64,000 nucleotides of DNA from Dichotomopilus funicola (taxonomy: Eukaryota; Ascomycota; Sordariomycetes; Sordariales; Chaetomiaceae). The first letter of the stretch is position 1. Each line of letters begins with the position of its first letter. Under the pieces are notes generated by a model. That model was not told where the DNA came from. It ran no database searches and was given only the letters and a program-made list of their open reading frames with translations. The translations under genes and the position numbers were made by a program. This document shows positions 32,897 through 46,700 of the stretch, one piece after another. The DNA lies in contig NW_026944036.1 of the NCBI RefSeq assembly GCF_033296635.1, forward strand, positions 1 through 64,000. Direction: 5' to 3'.

Positions 32897-35800
32897 ATGG
32901 CGTTTGAGGAAGATGAAGCCATTAACCTCCTTTCTCTTGGTAAGTCTGGGCATCTGTTAACTGACCTGAGCAAGTGGCTGACTTTGATCGCAGATGGAGG
33001 TGGTGTACGGGGGGTCTCATCTTTGCTCATATTGGATGAGATTATGAACAGGATTAAGGAGCAGTATGGCCTAGACGAAGTCCCCAAGCCGTGCGACTAC
33101 TTTCACATGATCGCTGGGACCAGCACAGGAGGGTGGGTTTTCGATTAAACATCTGTTGTTTCCGACGAAGGCTAAATTTTGTTAGGCTTATCGCTATCAT
33201 GCTCGGACGGTTGCGCATGTCTACCAAGGAAGCTTTGCAAGAGTACGATAATTGCGCTGCCCAGATCTTCCGGCTCGGTAACCGGAAATGGAGTCTTTCA
33301 GAGAGATTCCGTTCTGCTGCTCTTCAAGCCGCGGTCGAGGGCATTGTAAAGAGACGCGGCCTCGGGGAACTCATGCGGGACGCACAGCGCCATAAAAAAG
33401 GAAAGACAATCGTCTGCGTGATGCCATCCAAGTTGATTGAAAAGCCACGGGTTGTGCGATCCTTTGCTGGGGACCCAGGCGAGCGGCATTGGGACGCAAA
33501 CATCACGATCTGGCAAGCGGCGAGGGCCACAACAGCTGCATCATCCTTCTTCAAACCTCAGAAATTAGGTGGCGAGGGGGATGATATTGAACAAACATAC
33601 ATCGACGCGGCGATCGGGGCTAACAACCCTGTGGGATATCTCTTGGATGAAGCTGTTCTAGAGTTTGGAGCCGGTCGGCGCTTGGGTTGTGTGATCAGCA
33701 TTGGGACCGGCACCCGCCTTCTTGAGGTTGGGAGGGTGATGACAGGCATCAGGAACTTTCTTCTCGCGCCCTCGTGGTATATTCAATTGATCAAGACGCT
33801 GAAGGCTAAAGCAACCGATGCCGAGGAGGCCCACCGCCAGTTGGAGTTAAGGTTGGCCCCCTTTCCCGGCTCTTACTTCCGTTTCAATGTTCCCGATGCG
33901 GCGGCAAAGGTTGGGTTACACCATTACAAACGGATGCCGACACTGAAATCCTTGACGAAGGCCTACCTCGCCGACAAAAAGGTCAACGCCCAAGTCTCAC
34001 AAATTGCAGAGCTGCTGAAAACCGACGGCTTCGAGCACGGCCTCGTGCTCGGTCATCTAAGTACGAAGCGAACTATCCCGAGGTATTCCCCTCCGGGGTG
34101 AATTATGCTAACACCATTTAACGTAGGTATTGACAAGGAACAAGTCATTCTGTCAACTTCTTTCCGACAGATGGCCCCATCAAGCTCTTTCTTTACCGGG
34201 AGACAAGACATCCTAACCGCCATGGACTTACTCTTCTCCCCGCGACATACTGGAGGCAGTCCCCGCCGAGAGTGTCTACTATACGGGGCACCCGGTGTAG
34301 GGAAGTCGGAGATTGCCAGGAAGGCCAGCGAGATGTTTGATAGGAGGTTTGTGATCCGAGTTACCCCCCCTGAATGCATCTAACCAGAAACAGGTTCAAG
34401 TACATCTTTTTTATCGACGGCACAATGGGCTCTTCAATCCGCTACAGCTACAGCCAGATTGCCAAAAAGTACAACCTCGGGAGTGGAAGCCCGGAGGTGA
34501 TGCAAAGGCTGGCTATGAATTGGATTGAGGAGTTAACGGACGAGTGGCTCATGATATTTGATGACTGCAACATGGAAAATCGGCACAGCAATCTCCCCGG
34601 TCGAAGCAGAGGAAACATCATCTATACCACGCGGCTGACGACCCTGACCTACAGCTTGACCGCAGGTTCAATATTCGAAATTACAGAACTCGGCACTCAA
34701 GATGCGGTAGAGCTCCTTCTCAAAGCGGCTGGGCTGCCGGAGACTACAATCAGCGACGCAGACCGGGCCTTGGCTAGGACCATTGTGAAGGAGCTGGGTG
34801 GACTCCCTCTTGCGATCGGCACTGCAGCAGCATCAATCAGGGACGGGATGACATTGAGCGGGTTCCTTACACTCCACCGGGAACGCAAGGTTCGCGTCCT
34901 CCATGACCCACGCTTTGAGGACAATATTGAGAATGCAACAGTCTACGCCGTCTTCGAAGTATCCTACGACGCCCTCAAAGCACGCCAACGCCGAGGGGGA
35001 CGACAACTCAGCGGACGGATCGCTAGAAGTGCCGCTAAGCTACTGAGCTTGCTCGCTTTCTACCATACCAGGGACTTCCCCTTATCTGCCTTGGGTCGCG
35101 CAGCGCAGGAGCGGCAGAAACGCAATGCTCATATGGCGTATCCGTTAAGCGGTATCCTAGAACCACCCGACATAGACCTTGAGATTCTGTTCGGCTGCGT
35201 CAATGAGGAGGGGAGATGGGACTCAGCCTGGGTGTCTGCAGCGCTGAATCTGCTGGAGACTTTGTCGCTGGTCAAGGTAAACCACGACCAGGACAGCGTC
35301 TCTATGCACAATTTAGTCCACAGTTGGGCTCGGATAAGACTGGAAAAGGACCTGTTCCAGAGGTATTCTCTGATCGCCCAAATCATCATCTCTGAATCTA
35401 TCGTACTCTCGCCAAAGTGGAGGGACAAAGCGGATGCTCTCTCTGTTGGGCCCCACGCCCGTGTGTGTTTCAAGCACCCTTCGAAAGACTTGCGTCATGA
35501 TCAATACCAGGCCCAGATGCAATTAAAAAGGGCTTGGATGTACCAGTTAAACAAGAAGTTTGACAAGGCGGAAATGCTTTACGCGGAGTGTCTTCGTTAC
35601 TGGAAAGTGGAACACGGCAACGACTCGTGGAGTGTGGTCAACATTTTGAACCGGATGGCGATGATGTATCATGAAATGGGGCGCCTTGGGGATGCCGAGC
35701 TCACTTACTTGGAGCTTATAAATAAGCTTGACACGAGGCTAAAAGATTTCGACGGGCCCCCTCCGAAACGCCCTGTTCAAGATCCTGCAGATGAGCCAAA

Positions 35801-37286
35801 GACAGGCCATCGAGATCCAGATGGGACATATTCTCCGACTCGGCCGCACGACAGCCCGGCACTCTCCATTCAAAATCAGCAAAGGATGAGACGTCGCGTC
35901 GCTAACGCCTTCGAAAGTGTGCTTCACGGCGATTCTTCAAAGCATGGGAAGAGTCTCGAAGGAAACCCACCGACTGTGTTAGAACCAGAATGGCCAAGAC
36001 TCATTGAATCACGCCGCCCCAAGGCTCCCGAGGACCCGGATGAGATCTTGGCTGTACTTTGCGTTCACCATGCGGACCTGGCAAAAGTTTACATCGACCA
36101 GGATAGAGAAGGTATGGGGGTGCGCATGCTACTTCAAGCTGCTCGCAGGCTCGAAGCCCTGCTCCCGCCAGACAGTCCAGAGCTCCAACGGGTTCAGAAC
36201 GAGGCTATGGCACTTACTGAGCCCGGGAACCTTAAGTTTTGGAAGAAACGCATGGAAGAAATTGAGAACAACCTTGAACCTGGAAGCGACTTCATGGAGT
36301 CCGACACGGTCTGGCCGGTCTTTGTTTTTCTCGCCGACTGTCTGCTAAAGAATAGGGGATATCGCTTTGCGTACGAGAGGTACTGCGACGCGTTGACGCT
36401 TTTCGAACGGGTTCACGGTCCGAACGACAAAAGAGTCCTTCAGATCCTCCGCCACATGGTTGTCTGCACAGTGGATAGCGGCGACTGTGACCTCGGCGTG
36501 AAAATTGCGAGGGACTGCCTCAAACGGGCAAAGCTGGCGTATGGGGAGTGCCATCAGGAGACGGTGTTGGCGATGGAAATGCTTTATGAGGCCCGGTTCT
36601 TCCAGCAACTCGGACTCGACGACGAAGGGGAGAGGTTACTACGTGATGCCATTGCGCAATCGGAAAGAGCCGTTGGACTCACCCACTCTATAACTGTGCG
36701 ATTACAGAGACAATTGAAGAGATTGACCAGGGACCATAAGAAACCGGCTGTCGGACCTCTTGCCAACCTGGACCGAGATCCCCCGACACCGGAACGAAGG
36801 TATTATTCGTTGAAAAAGAGCGTGGAACAAGCGGAAGCCACGTTTGGGAAAGACCACGTCATCACCAAAACCTATGCACGCTACTTAGGTCCCGCGCCGA
36901 CAAGAACGCTCGAGGAAGAGTTCGAGCGGTTACTTGCCGCCTTTGGGCCCCATAATCAATTGACCATAAGCCGCCACGAGGAGTTGATGAGCCAACGAGG
37001 TCCTTTTGACGAGCCCGTTTATCAGAAGGCAGCACCCATCCCGGTCATCGGGTACTGTGCTTGCGGTAGCCAGCTGCATGCGGAGGGATCACGAGAAAAC
37101 GAAGCCTTCGTTTGGGAGCTGGAGGGCTTCGAGTTTAATGATTGGAAAACAGAAGACTCGGGCGTTGCATTTGGGGATGAGCTGAACAGCGTGCCAAACA
37201 CGCCGGGTAAAACAGTTGACAGGACAAAGGGTAACGTTGGGGACCGGTGGCGAAACAGGCCTGTCTTTAAGTGCGGTTTATTTTAG
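32897..37286 (+). CDS. NOD-like receptor A: patatin - NB-ARC - TPR
   Basis: A predicted fungal NLR: a patatin phospholipase effector, a nucleotide-switch domain and a C-terminal repeat sensor. Exons 32897-32939, 32994-33132, 33186-34060, 34127-34346 and 34394-37286 join in phase to 1389 residues. The patatin oxyanion loop is DGGGVRG (15-21), the nucleophile is Ser58 in GTSTGG, and the partner is Asp201 in DAAIGANNP, so it looks active. The P-loop GAPGVGKS (406-413) and Walker-B region WLMIFDDC are intact. Beyond about 800 are degenerate TPR-type helix pairs (MAMMYHEMGRLGDAE, ADLAKVYIDQDREG, KIARDCLKRAKLAYGE). The C-terminus has a CxCGxxxHAEGS motif. Fungal NLRs of this kind act in non-self recognition and programmed cell death. 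It shares intron positions with the next two genes. Confidence 0.88.
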
Positions 37287-38448
37287 TAGTCGATCGCGAT
37301 GATAATCTAGATTTGACGTTAGAGAGTTTTAGTGTAATGACTGATTAAAACCCTGTAAATCAAAACTGACATTCGGCTACGTTTCTAGGATAATAAACAC
37401 AATAATCCGTAATTATCAACTGATAAATTCCGAGGCCAATTTTCCCAGCCGTTTGGATTGGGAAGAAGATGCCCGGGCATGTCATATCGTTCGGCAAATG
37501 TTAGAGTTGCGGTATGCTCTTGATGATTCAGGGGCTTTCAATTGCGGAGGGATCTCAGGGGTTTGTGTCCTCTTAGTTATGTACACCCCACTTCGGTCCG
37601 TTGGCTGGCCACCTAGGTATGTCGCAATGCGGGTAGGCGCCTCCCAGGCCCCGGCAGAAAGCCGCAAGCTGCAGGTCTCTTCCCCCAACACGCCAATGCA
37701 AAACTGCAAAGGAATTCGTTACACCTCGGCAGATTGGACCCCTCGAGGCTCTCCAGTGCTCGGCGACAATATGGCCCTGCTGCGACCCGACTTCCTCACG
37801 GCTACCTTTATCCATCGATTTCCTACGGCGTTAGAGCTGATGAGAGGACCAGGCTGCTGTGAGACAACAGACTTGTTTGTTTGCCCTGCGAAAGCTCAAG
37901 ATGAAGCCTTTTTCGGCTAGGCATCAGTTTTTTAGTTTTTTTTTTTTAGTTATGTTCAATGTACATAGCACTCACCCTGTCTGTCATGGCGACTGCTAAT
38001 CTCAGCCTGCTCTCCATCCCTCAGCTTGAACGTTTTATTTTCGGGTCTGGCGGTTAAGTCGCCAGTCATTTTGAAGCTTTCCCATGATCGCCCCACTCTG
38101 ATCGCGGTCCAGCCGCCTGAGTTGTCATGGGAAATGGAAACAAATCACTCAGCAGAGGGGCTTGTTTCAGCACCCGGTGGCTTCTGCGGGCTGGAAATGT
38201 AACCACAACCCCTGCGCCTACGCAGTATGATCTGGCCCCAATTAGAGGGCCGGGCCACGCTTCAGCTATTGTGGGCGACGTCTGTCCTGGGCCGACGCCA
38301 GACTGAGGTGATAAAACGAAACCACAGCCTTGCCTCCCGGTTTTGTTTTTTCCTCTCTGTTCTGCCTCAAGAGGATGGGTAACTCGTGTCAAACGTGTTG
38401 CCGACGCCGGTGAATCACACTCCCTTTGACCAACAACTAATAAAAACC
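37287..38448. other. Intergenic between NLR-A and NLR-B
   Basis: An AT-rich 3' flank (37290-37440) is followed by mixed sequence. A 155-codon plus-strand frame (37453-37920) begins with TTG and has no recognisable domain. No NLR fragment or repeat was recognised. Confidence 0.35.
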
Positions 38449-41400
38449 ATGCCCGAATACCACTCTTCCCAGCATGGGCCCGTCAACCTCCTGTCGCTCG
38501 GTAGGTTCAACTTGAGGCGTGGGTATGGGGGACTGTGTTAACTCGGTGTAGATGGCGGTGGTGTCCGGGGTGTCTCATCGCTTGTTATTCTCGACGCGAT
38601 CATGAACCAGATCAAGGATCTGTACCAGCTCCCAGAAACCCCGAAGCCCTGCGAATTCTTCCACATGATCGCCGGAACCAGCACTGGGGGGTAAAGCGCT
38701 CTAGCCAGCTAAAATGCATGAAATTGAATCGTGATACTAAGTTTTATTTCCTAGGCTCATCGCTATCATGCTTGGGCGGCTGCGGATGTCGACGCAAGAG
38801 GCCCTCGAGGCATATGATGAATGTGCTACGAAGATCTTCTCAAGACAAAATCGCAAGCGGTCAAGCTTATCGGACAGATTCAAAGCTGTTGCCCTTCAAA
38901 AAGCCATCGAGGAAATCGTGAAAAAGCGCGGGCTTGGCGACGATATGCGAGACCCGGATGACACTGACAAAGGCAAGGTCTTTGTGTGCACCATGCCGTC
39001 TAATAACATAGGCCAGCCTAGACTTGTACGCTCTTATTATCCGGATCCGGGGCTTGGGGATGATTGGGACGAGGATGTCAAAGTCTGGGAGGCCGCAAGA
39101 GCAACTACGGCCGCTTCATCGTTCTTCAAGCCGCAGAAGCTGGGAAAGGGGCATTTGGCGCAGGCGTACATTGACGCAGCAATCGGCAGCAACAATCCAG
39201 TGAACTATCTTCTCCCAGAAGCACGTGGGGAGTTCGGTACTGCGAGACGACTTGGTTGTGTGGTGAGCATTGGCACTGGCACCCGGAATAATGAACTCGA
39301 CAGGGAGTCGGTGAGCGGGATGCGAAGTTTCCTCACTCTTCAAGGGCTACGCAATGTCTTTGGCATGGTCAAAACGCTCAAGAACACGGCGACCGACGCA
39401 GAGGAGTCTCATCGACAGCTCTTAGCACGGCTGAACTCGTTTCCCGATTCATATTATCGCTTCAACGTACCCTCGGCCGCTGCGCAAGTCAAACTGCACC
39501 ACTATCGGAAAATTCCAGAGCTCAAGTCCCTGACAGCTCAATACCTCGCCGGGCCAGAAATTTCGGGCCAGGTCGTGCAGGTCGCGCGGGCGCTGAAAAC
39601 AGGCATATTTCACCATGGACTCACACTGGGTCTTGTCCGTACGTGATCCCCACTTTGTATCCGTGGAATGAAGTACATGTACTTGACATATTGGTGGGCG
39701 TGCTAACATGAGACAGATGATCTGGACCCGGAGCAGGTACTTCTTCAGACCCACAATCCTCGATCCAGGGGCATGACAAGCGCCTTTTTCACCGGAAGAG
39801 AAGATGTCCTGCAGAGATTAGACACATTTTTCCCCCAACGCGACACTGGTGGGAAACCTCGGCGAGAGTTCCTGCTTCACGGAATGGGCGGTGTTGGGAA
39901 GTCTGAAGTCGCCCTTAAATTTTCCGAAGTTTTCGAAGAAAGGTTCGTGATATCCTTACTCGTCCTCGTGTTACTGAGGAGGAAGAGGATTTAACATAGC
40001 TACAGATTCAAATACATATTTCAAATCGACGGGTCGATGCCTGCTACAGTCGCTCAAAGTTATGCGGCAATTGCTAAAAAGTATAATCTCGCCTCCCAGG
40101 GGAGTGTCGAATCCTTGATGAACGTTGCGAAGCGTTGGATAGAGGAGCAAACAGACGAATGGCTCATGATATTCGATGACTGCGATTTGGATGATCGGGA
40201 CGGCCATCTTCCTGGGAGAGGGAAAGGGAGCATCATCTACACGTCCCGGTCAACCGTACTTAGAGGCGACCTTCCTTCTGATTGCTCCCTCGAAATCGAA
40301 TGCTTCTCCGAAGAACATGCGATCGAACTTCTTCTCAAAGCATCCGGGCGAGAATCCGGGCCTGACGCCGAAGATCTTGATTCGGCACGAGCTATTATCC
40401 AGGAGGTTGGCTCCTTACCCATGGCCATTAGCAATGCAGCAGCAACCATCAGGGAACGGAGATCATCCTTGGACCGTTTCCTCAAGAAAATCAAGGAAGA
40501 AAAGGTTCGCATCCGCTCAGACCCTCGTTTCAAGGGCAAGAATATTGAGAACACAGCAGTCTACGCCGTCCTAGAAGTCTCTTACGAAGCACTCATGACG
40601 CAAAGGAGAAGAACTGGGAGGGGTGGGTCGGGCGCCGCGGCGCGCGTTGCAGCCAAAGTTCTCACGATTCTAAGCTTCTTCCATCATCAAAATATTCCAA
40701 TAGAGACTCTAACGAGGGTAGCTAAAGAGAGGGCAACCCAGAAGACGAATTTAATCGTCCCTCTGAGGGACTTGGTGAGCCCACCCGACCGGGACTTGGA
40801 CCGTCTCTTTATGCTGAAGGAGGACGGTGAATGGAACCCCCACTACTTTGGCGTGGGGATGAACGTCCTCGAGGCGTTTTCGTTGATCAAAACTAACGCG
40901 CAAAATGCCACCATTTCGATGCACGTCATGATTCATGATTGGGCACAGGACAGGCTGGACGCCGAGATGTACAGGCAGTACGATAATTTGACGAGGACTA
41001 TTCTTACCGAATCCATTTTCATATCGCAGAACTGGACTGACTCCTTTTTTGTCCATGAATTGCAACCGCACCTCGATCCTGCTCTCAAACGAGGCTCACC
41101 CTGGTCTCCGCACGAGAATCATCAGGGCTGGTTGCATCTTAGAATCGGCTGGTACCACTTCCTCGCGAAGGATTTCAAGGCGGCCGAGAAAGCGTTTTTG
41201 GATGCTTTGAGCATTTGCAAGGTGCAAAAACGCCTTCAGATCGGGGATCTACTTCAGACCTTGGCTAATTTGGGTTTACTATATCATGAGGTCGGACGAT
41301 TGGGGGAAGCTGAGCTTGTGTTCTGTGAGCTTATCGACAGGGTCAGGGGCAAGATTATGGACTATGAAGCCCTCTTAGTGGAACACCGGGGTGAAGCCAA

Positions 41401-42790
41401 TAACCAGGCAGAACAAGAAAGAACAACTCAGGAACGGCATGAGAAGCAACGGCTGGGTCGCGCCTACCGCGAGGGCTTGGATGCATTTGCGAAGCGCCTA
41501 GGAAAAGTCGATGCCGAGGCGCTGCCTAGCACTATTTTGCGACGATGCCTGCCCCAGATTTTACAAGGCTGGCACAATGGTACAAAATTATCTGGACCTA
41601 GGGGACCAAGACCTGGCCACCCAGACATCAAAAAACTCGAGGATGAGGTTCAGCACCTCCAGCTGCTGCATACAGAGATCCACGCCGAGCTAGCAAGAGT
41701 GTACGTGAGCCAAGACCGGATGGGCCAGGCCAAGAGTCTATTTACGCAAGCACTGCGGTTCTTCAAGGAGGACGGGTATCTATCACATCAGAGTCCATGG
41801 ATTATGCGACTGGAACACGCTATGAAAACCTTCACAGACCCCGGAGACCTACCATACTGGAAGGGTCGTATCGACATGACGTCGGATCTTGCGGACACAG
41901 GGTACCGTGACTTTCCGGAACATGACGGGTTTTTGGAGTTGGCGATTGCTTGGACGAACTGCCTGATGAAAAACAACATGTGGGACGCCGCGCTCAATTA
42001 CCAGGAGAAAATTCGTCATCACTTTGTCATGATTCGAGGACCCAACGACTGGAAGGTTTTGGGGTTAATGCGGCAGCTGGTGGACTGTTATGTGCACCGC
42101 GAAGGGCGCGGGCCGGCCGTGAAAATCGCAAGGGAATGCGTTGACCGGGCAGAAAAGACATATGGGGAAAACCATCATGAGACGGTGTTGTCGATGGAGA
42201 AGCTTTGCGAAGCGCTCCAGTTCGAAACCTTGGACGCGGATGATGAGGTGACAACAATTTTGCAAAGCGCGCTTGCCAGATCAGAGATAGCTCTGGGCGC
42301 GAACCACCGGACGACGAAACGGATCAAAGAATGGTTCCTTCTCTCCAGATCAACTTCCAAGCAGCCCAAGGAACTTCCCATCGAACCAAACGGAGAACGT
42401 GTGAACGGCATCAATTGGCAAGATAGCATAGACCTCCTGAATGATTTCACTGCTACCTTGGGTGAGCAACACATCCTCACCAAACGCCAAGCACGCCTTG
42501 TTGGCGATGGGCCGCCGAGTACGTTTGAAGAGTACGTCGAAAGAGTGCAGGCGTCTTATGGGCCACAGAGTCGAGTAGCGAAAGCGGCAGCGAACTTCCT
42601 CGGAACGTGGCAAGAGCAAGCAGCGGAAATAAGGAGGCTTAAACAGCGGGCCGAGCCGCGACACGGCGAAGGCCTCCCCGAGTATTGTACATGCGGCGAG
42701 CTAGTACACGCCGAGGGGTCAAAGGCGCATCGGGTGCCCATACCAATTTACTTTGAGGGCCGGGACATCGGGGCCACTGGAGCCCGCTAG
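38449..42790 (+). CDS. NOD-like receptor B: patatin - NB-ARC - TPR
   Basis: A tandem paralogue of NLR-A. Exons 38449-38500, 38552-38690, 38755-39638, 39717-39942 and 40006-42790 join in phase to 1361 residues; exon 2 is 139 bp as in NLR-A and all intron phases match. The patatin motif DGGGVRG starts at Asp18, with Ser61 in GTSTGG and Asp204 in DAAIGSNNP, so the catalytic dyad is intact. The P-loop is GMGGVGKS (414-421) and Walker-B is WLMIFDDCD. The TPR-type C-terminal half includes LANLGLLYHEVGRLGEAE and HAELARVYVSQDRMGQAK, with longer charged linkers between helix pairs. The C-terminus keeps CTCGELVHAEGS. Divergence from NLR-A looks greatest in the repeat region, as expected for a sensor, but was not measured. 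Confidence 0.88.
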
Positions 42791-43759
42791 ACGGCCTAAG
42801 GCTAAGATGAATGAACGCGTGCCGGTTTATATGTGTGGAATGTGCTATTAGTCTTAATCCTCTCTCATTCTTTTGCTACGGGGCCGGTCTTGGTGCTAAA
42901 CATGCGCACCTGTCATAGGAAGAGACTAGGTACGAGAACGGCTGATGAGTATTGATGAGAAAGTCGACTCCGGCGAGAAAAAAGAAAGAAAGAAAATCCA
43001 GGGAGGAAATGCGAGCGTGCTCAGGATGAGGCTGCCCATAAGGCATCCAATACACAATATAGGCCGTGGCCTTCCGCTAATACAGGTTCTTTCGGCGTAA
43101 ATAGGTAGGTACCTAGTGAAGAAACATGTTCTTGAGCGACATTCCAAGTTCAGAGCTGTCTCGCATTATACTCTTCATTTGGTTATTTTCGACAAGCACC
43201 TCACTCACTTCTTCCCCATCGCACTTAGATACAAGGTTCAGACTGCTGTTGCCAACTGCTGTGTCCTCTGCTGGGCAGTGATGTTAACTAGGTAGGTATC
43301 ATTGGAGTGCAGGCCCCAAAGATGCGCTCAATGAGCGGCAGTGCAATCAATACCGTGCGATAACGCAAGGCACCTCGACTTAACGGAACCAACACGCCCT
43401 TTTTTGAGACAACGTGTGAAGGGGCCCTGATTTTGCACATAAGAAAAATGAAGCTTTTTGTTATTTTTATTCTGGGACCGTCCGATAGGTAGGATGCATG
43501 TACCCGAAGCACACAACTAGCAGGCTCAGGCGGTTAGGATGCCATGCCATTGGTCTGCCCACCAATGAGCCGCTGCGTGTTTGACACCGAGAGACACGAC
43601 TGGGTCGATTCGGACTGGACAAGGCTCTGACCGTCAAGCACTATAAACCTCAACAATGAGACCCAATTCAGAGACGGGGCTTTCCTCGTTTATTTCCTCT
43701 TTTCCCCTGCACCGTGCAGCCCAACGGGTATGCTCAGAAATCCCAATGACAACAGCGCA
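42791..43759. other. Intergenic between NLR-B and NLR-C
   Basis: The promoter region of NLR-C has a TATA-like ctataaa at 43641-43647. An out-of-frame ATG at 43656 opens a 70-codon frame overlapping the NLR-C start. It lies only about 10 bp from the TATA, so transcripts starting at the normal distance would omit it. Nothing else is supported. Confidence 0.4.
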
Positions 43760-46700
43760 ATGGCTGCAAGAGACGCTGGAGAGGCAATTAACCTCCTCTC
43801 CCTGGGTAAGTTTAAGAACTTTGCTCTCCGTTGTTCATGAATTGCGGTGGGCTAATGCGTTTAGATGACGGGGGCGTCCGGGGAGCGGTATTACTTCACA
43901 TATTACATGAGATCATGGTTCAGATTCAGCTGTGCTACGACCTCAAACGGCTCCCCAAACCTTGCGAATACTTCCATATGATCGGAGGGACGGGTACTGG
44001 AGGGTAAACCTGGGATTCAAGAGGGTATCGAAGTATCAGGGCCACACGGCTGACGTAGTTCTAGTCTTATTGCCATTATGCTCGGGCGGCTTCGCATGTC
44101 CACAGAGGAAGCTCTACAAGAATACGGCAGATGCGTCAAGGAGATGTTTTCCCTTGGCAACAGAAAGTGGACAACGGCCACTGAGCGATACCGAGCTACC
44201 GGGCTCAAGGAGGCGGTCGAAAACCTTGTGCGCCGGCGGAATCTCGGTGACGATCTTGTGGATCTATCCCTTGAACCGGACAGCAAGGGATTATGCTTCG
44301 TATGCGCGATGCCGGTCAGCAACCTAGGCCAGCCTCGCCGTTTCCGGTCCTTTTACACCCCCAAAGATATCTACAAAGGGGTCAAGATTTGGGAAGCGGT
44401 TCGCGCCACAACCGCGGCTTCGTTTTACTTCAAACCCATGTCAGTGACAGCCGGCGGACGAGAGCCTGAGGAGTTTGCCAATGCTGCCATTAACTGTAAC
44501 AGCCCCATCAACTATGCCCTTCGGGAATCAGCAGCTCACTTTGGGGCCAAGCGACGCTTGGGTACCATTGTCAGTATTGGCACAGGAATCACAGCGGTGG
44601 GAGTGGAAAATTCCAAGATACGTTCCAGGGCCACGGGGAAGGAATTGATAGGAAGGCCCGAGAACCTGGAAACTGACGCCGAGGTCGCACATCGGGACAT
44701 AGAAGAGAGACTTGGCCCTTCCCACAACGCATACTTTCGGTTTAACGTGCCTGATGTGGCCGATGAGGCCGGGTTGGATAAGTATCTCAAGATACATGTC
44801 TTGCAGGCGTCTACAGCTGCCTACTTAGCCGATCCATCAGTGATGGCTCAAATGGTGAGAGCGGCTCTTGCACTTGACAACGGCTCGGTTTTCCATGAAC
44901 TGTCTCTTGGCCGTGCTGGTAAGGATAAGGTTTTATTTTTGTCAATGTCTTCTCCAAGGACAACTACTAACTTTCCCATTAGCCGGGGTTGGTAAGTGGA
45001 AGGGCGATTTTAAATCATACGCAACCCAATTCCTAGGCGAAGCTAGCCGCTTCTTCACAGCCAGGGACAGCGTTCTACAAAAAATGGACGTTTTTTTCTC
45101 GCCCCGTGATGCCAAAGGCAAACCCCGCCGCGAATTCCTCCTATTTGGCCCTAGTGGAGTCGGCAAGACACAAATTGCATTGAAGTTTGCGAATCAAGTT
45201 GAGAAAAGGTATGTTCCAGTTACCCTCAAGAAAATGTCTCGTCTTTTTGTTGTTGACTATCCACAGATTCAAATACATATTCCACATTGATGGGTCAAAC
45301 CCTTCGTCCGTGAGCCAAACATACGCCAATATCTGCGAACAGTATTGTCCGAGATACAGCCCGAGGACGCCCAATGATTCAGCAGACGTCGAGGACATGA
45401 AGCAAGTGGCATTGGATTGGATATCTGGGCTATCAGTCGAATGGCTGATCATCTACGACAACGTTCCCGACTCCAACCTTCCGGGGTGCAAGCCTTTTGG
45501 GCCCGAACTTCCCGGCTCTGGCCCTCCCGGTTTCATGCCAACGCTCCCCGGCCAGAACATCGGCAACATCATCTACACTTCCCAGTCTCAGGGGATGTTA
45601 GCGAACCTGCCTCCAAATTGTACGCACGAAGTTGGCCCGTTCACGGTGGAGGAGGGTCTCCAAGTACTCCTGAATTTGGTCGGGCTCGAGAATGTAGAGG
45701 AGAATAACAAGGAGATAGAAGCCCTTCGAGAAACCGCGGTTGAGGTTGGCTGTCTGCCCTTCGCTCTTGACACCGCTGGAGTTTACTTGAGGAAGGAAGG
45801 TTGCACACCGCTCATGTACCTCAGGAGATTCCGTGAGCGTCAGAACAGGCTAGGCTTGCGGGGAGAACCGACTCGCTCAGGCCTCTACACCGCGCTTGAG
45901 CTTTCGTATGAAGCACTCCTTGACATGCACCAAAGCCAAGTGAGCAGCCTTGCGGGGGTTGGTGCAGCGGCAGCTTCGGCCATCTTGAACCTGTTCTGCT
46001 TCTACCACAACGTGGATATTCCATTCCTGATGATGGGGCTCTCAGCCGAAGAGCTGCGGAACTTTGAAGGGACTGGCGTTCATCCATTATCCGAGTTCCC
46101 CAATCCTCCTCTTATGAGCCCAACTCTCTTGATGACTTGCAGATCAGCGGGCAAAGGTTGGGACAGCACCGCCCTTCATCTGGGCATTCAGTGTCTCCTG
46201 CAGTTTTCTCTCGTCAAGTGGAACACCAAAAAAGACACTGTTTCCATGCACCCCCTGGTTCAAGATTGGGCGAGGGATAGAATGAGCACAGATGCTCGGA
46301 GATATCAGGCCTGGGCAGCTCAGGTTGTGCTTATTGAGTCCATCAAGTCCGGTTGGGGCAGGCTTGACCGAGCAACCTTACGAGGCCTACCGCCTCACTT
46401 AGACGTTTGCATGTCCTACGAGAGCGAGTCATTTGGCCAGCACGACAAGCACCAGGCATGGCTGGATCTCAAATTAGCGTGGTATTGCTACGAAAAGAGA
46501 ATGCTCTTAGAGGCGGTGAAGCTTATCGAGAAAGCGCTACGTCTTCAGAAACGCAACCACGGAAACTATAGCAGAGAGGCGACCAACTGTCTTCGCATCC
46601 TAGGGCGCGTCTCCTTTGAGAACGGCTATCTGGCCAACGCGGAAGCTGCGTATGCATGTGCATTGGAATTACTGAACATCCGCCGGGAAGAGATTTCGGA

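Noticed and set aside
37453..37920. 155-codon plus-strand frame between NLR-A and NLR-B
   Set aside because: It starts with TTG and shows no domain or relation to the NLRs.
43656..43868. uORF overlapping the NLR-C start
   Set aside because: Its ATG is about 10 bp from the likely TATA box, so normal transcripts would start downstream of it.
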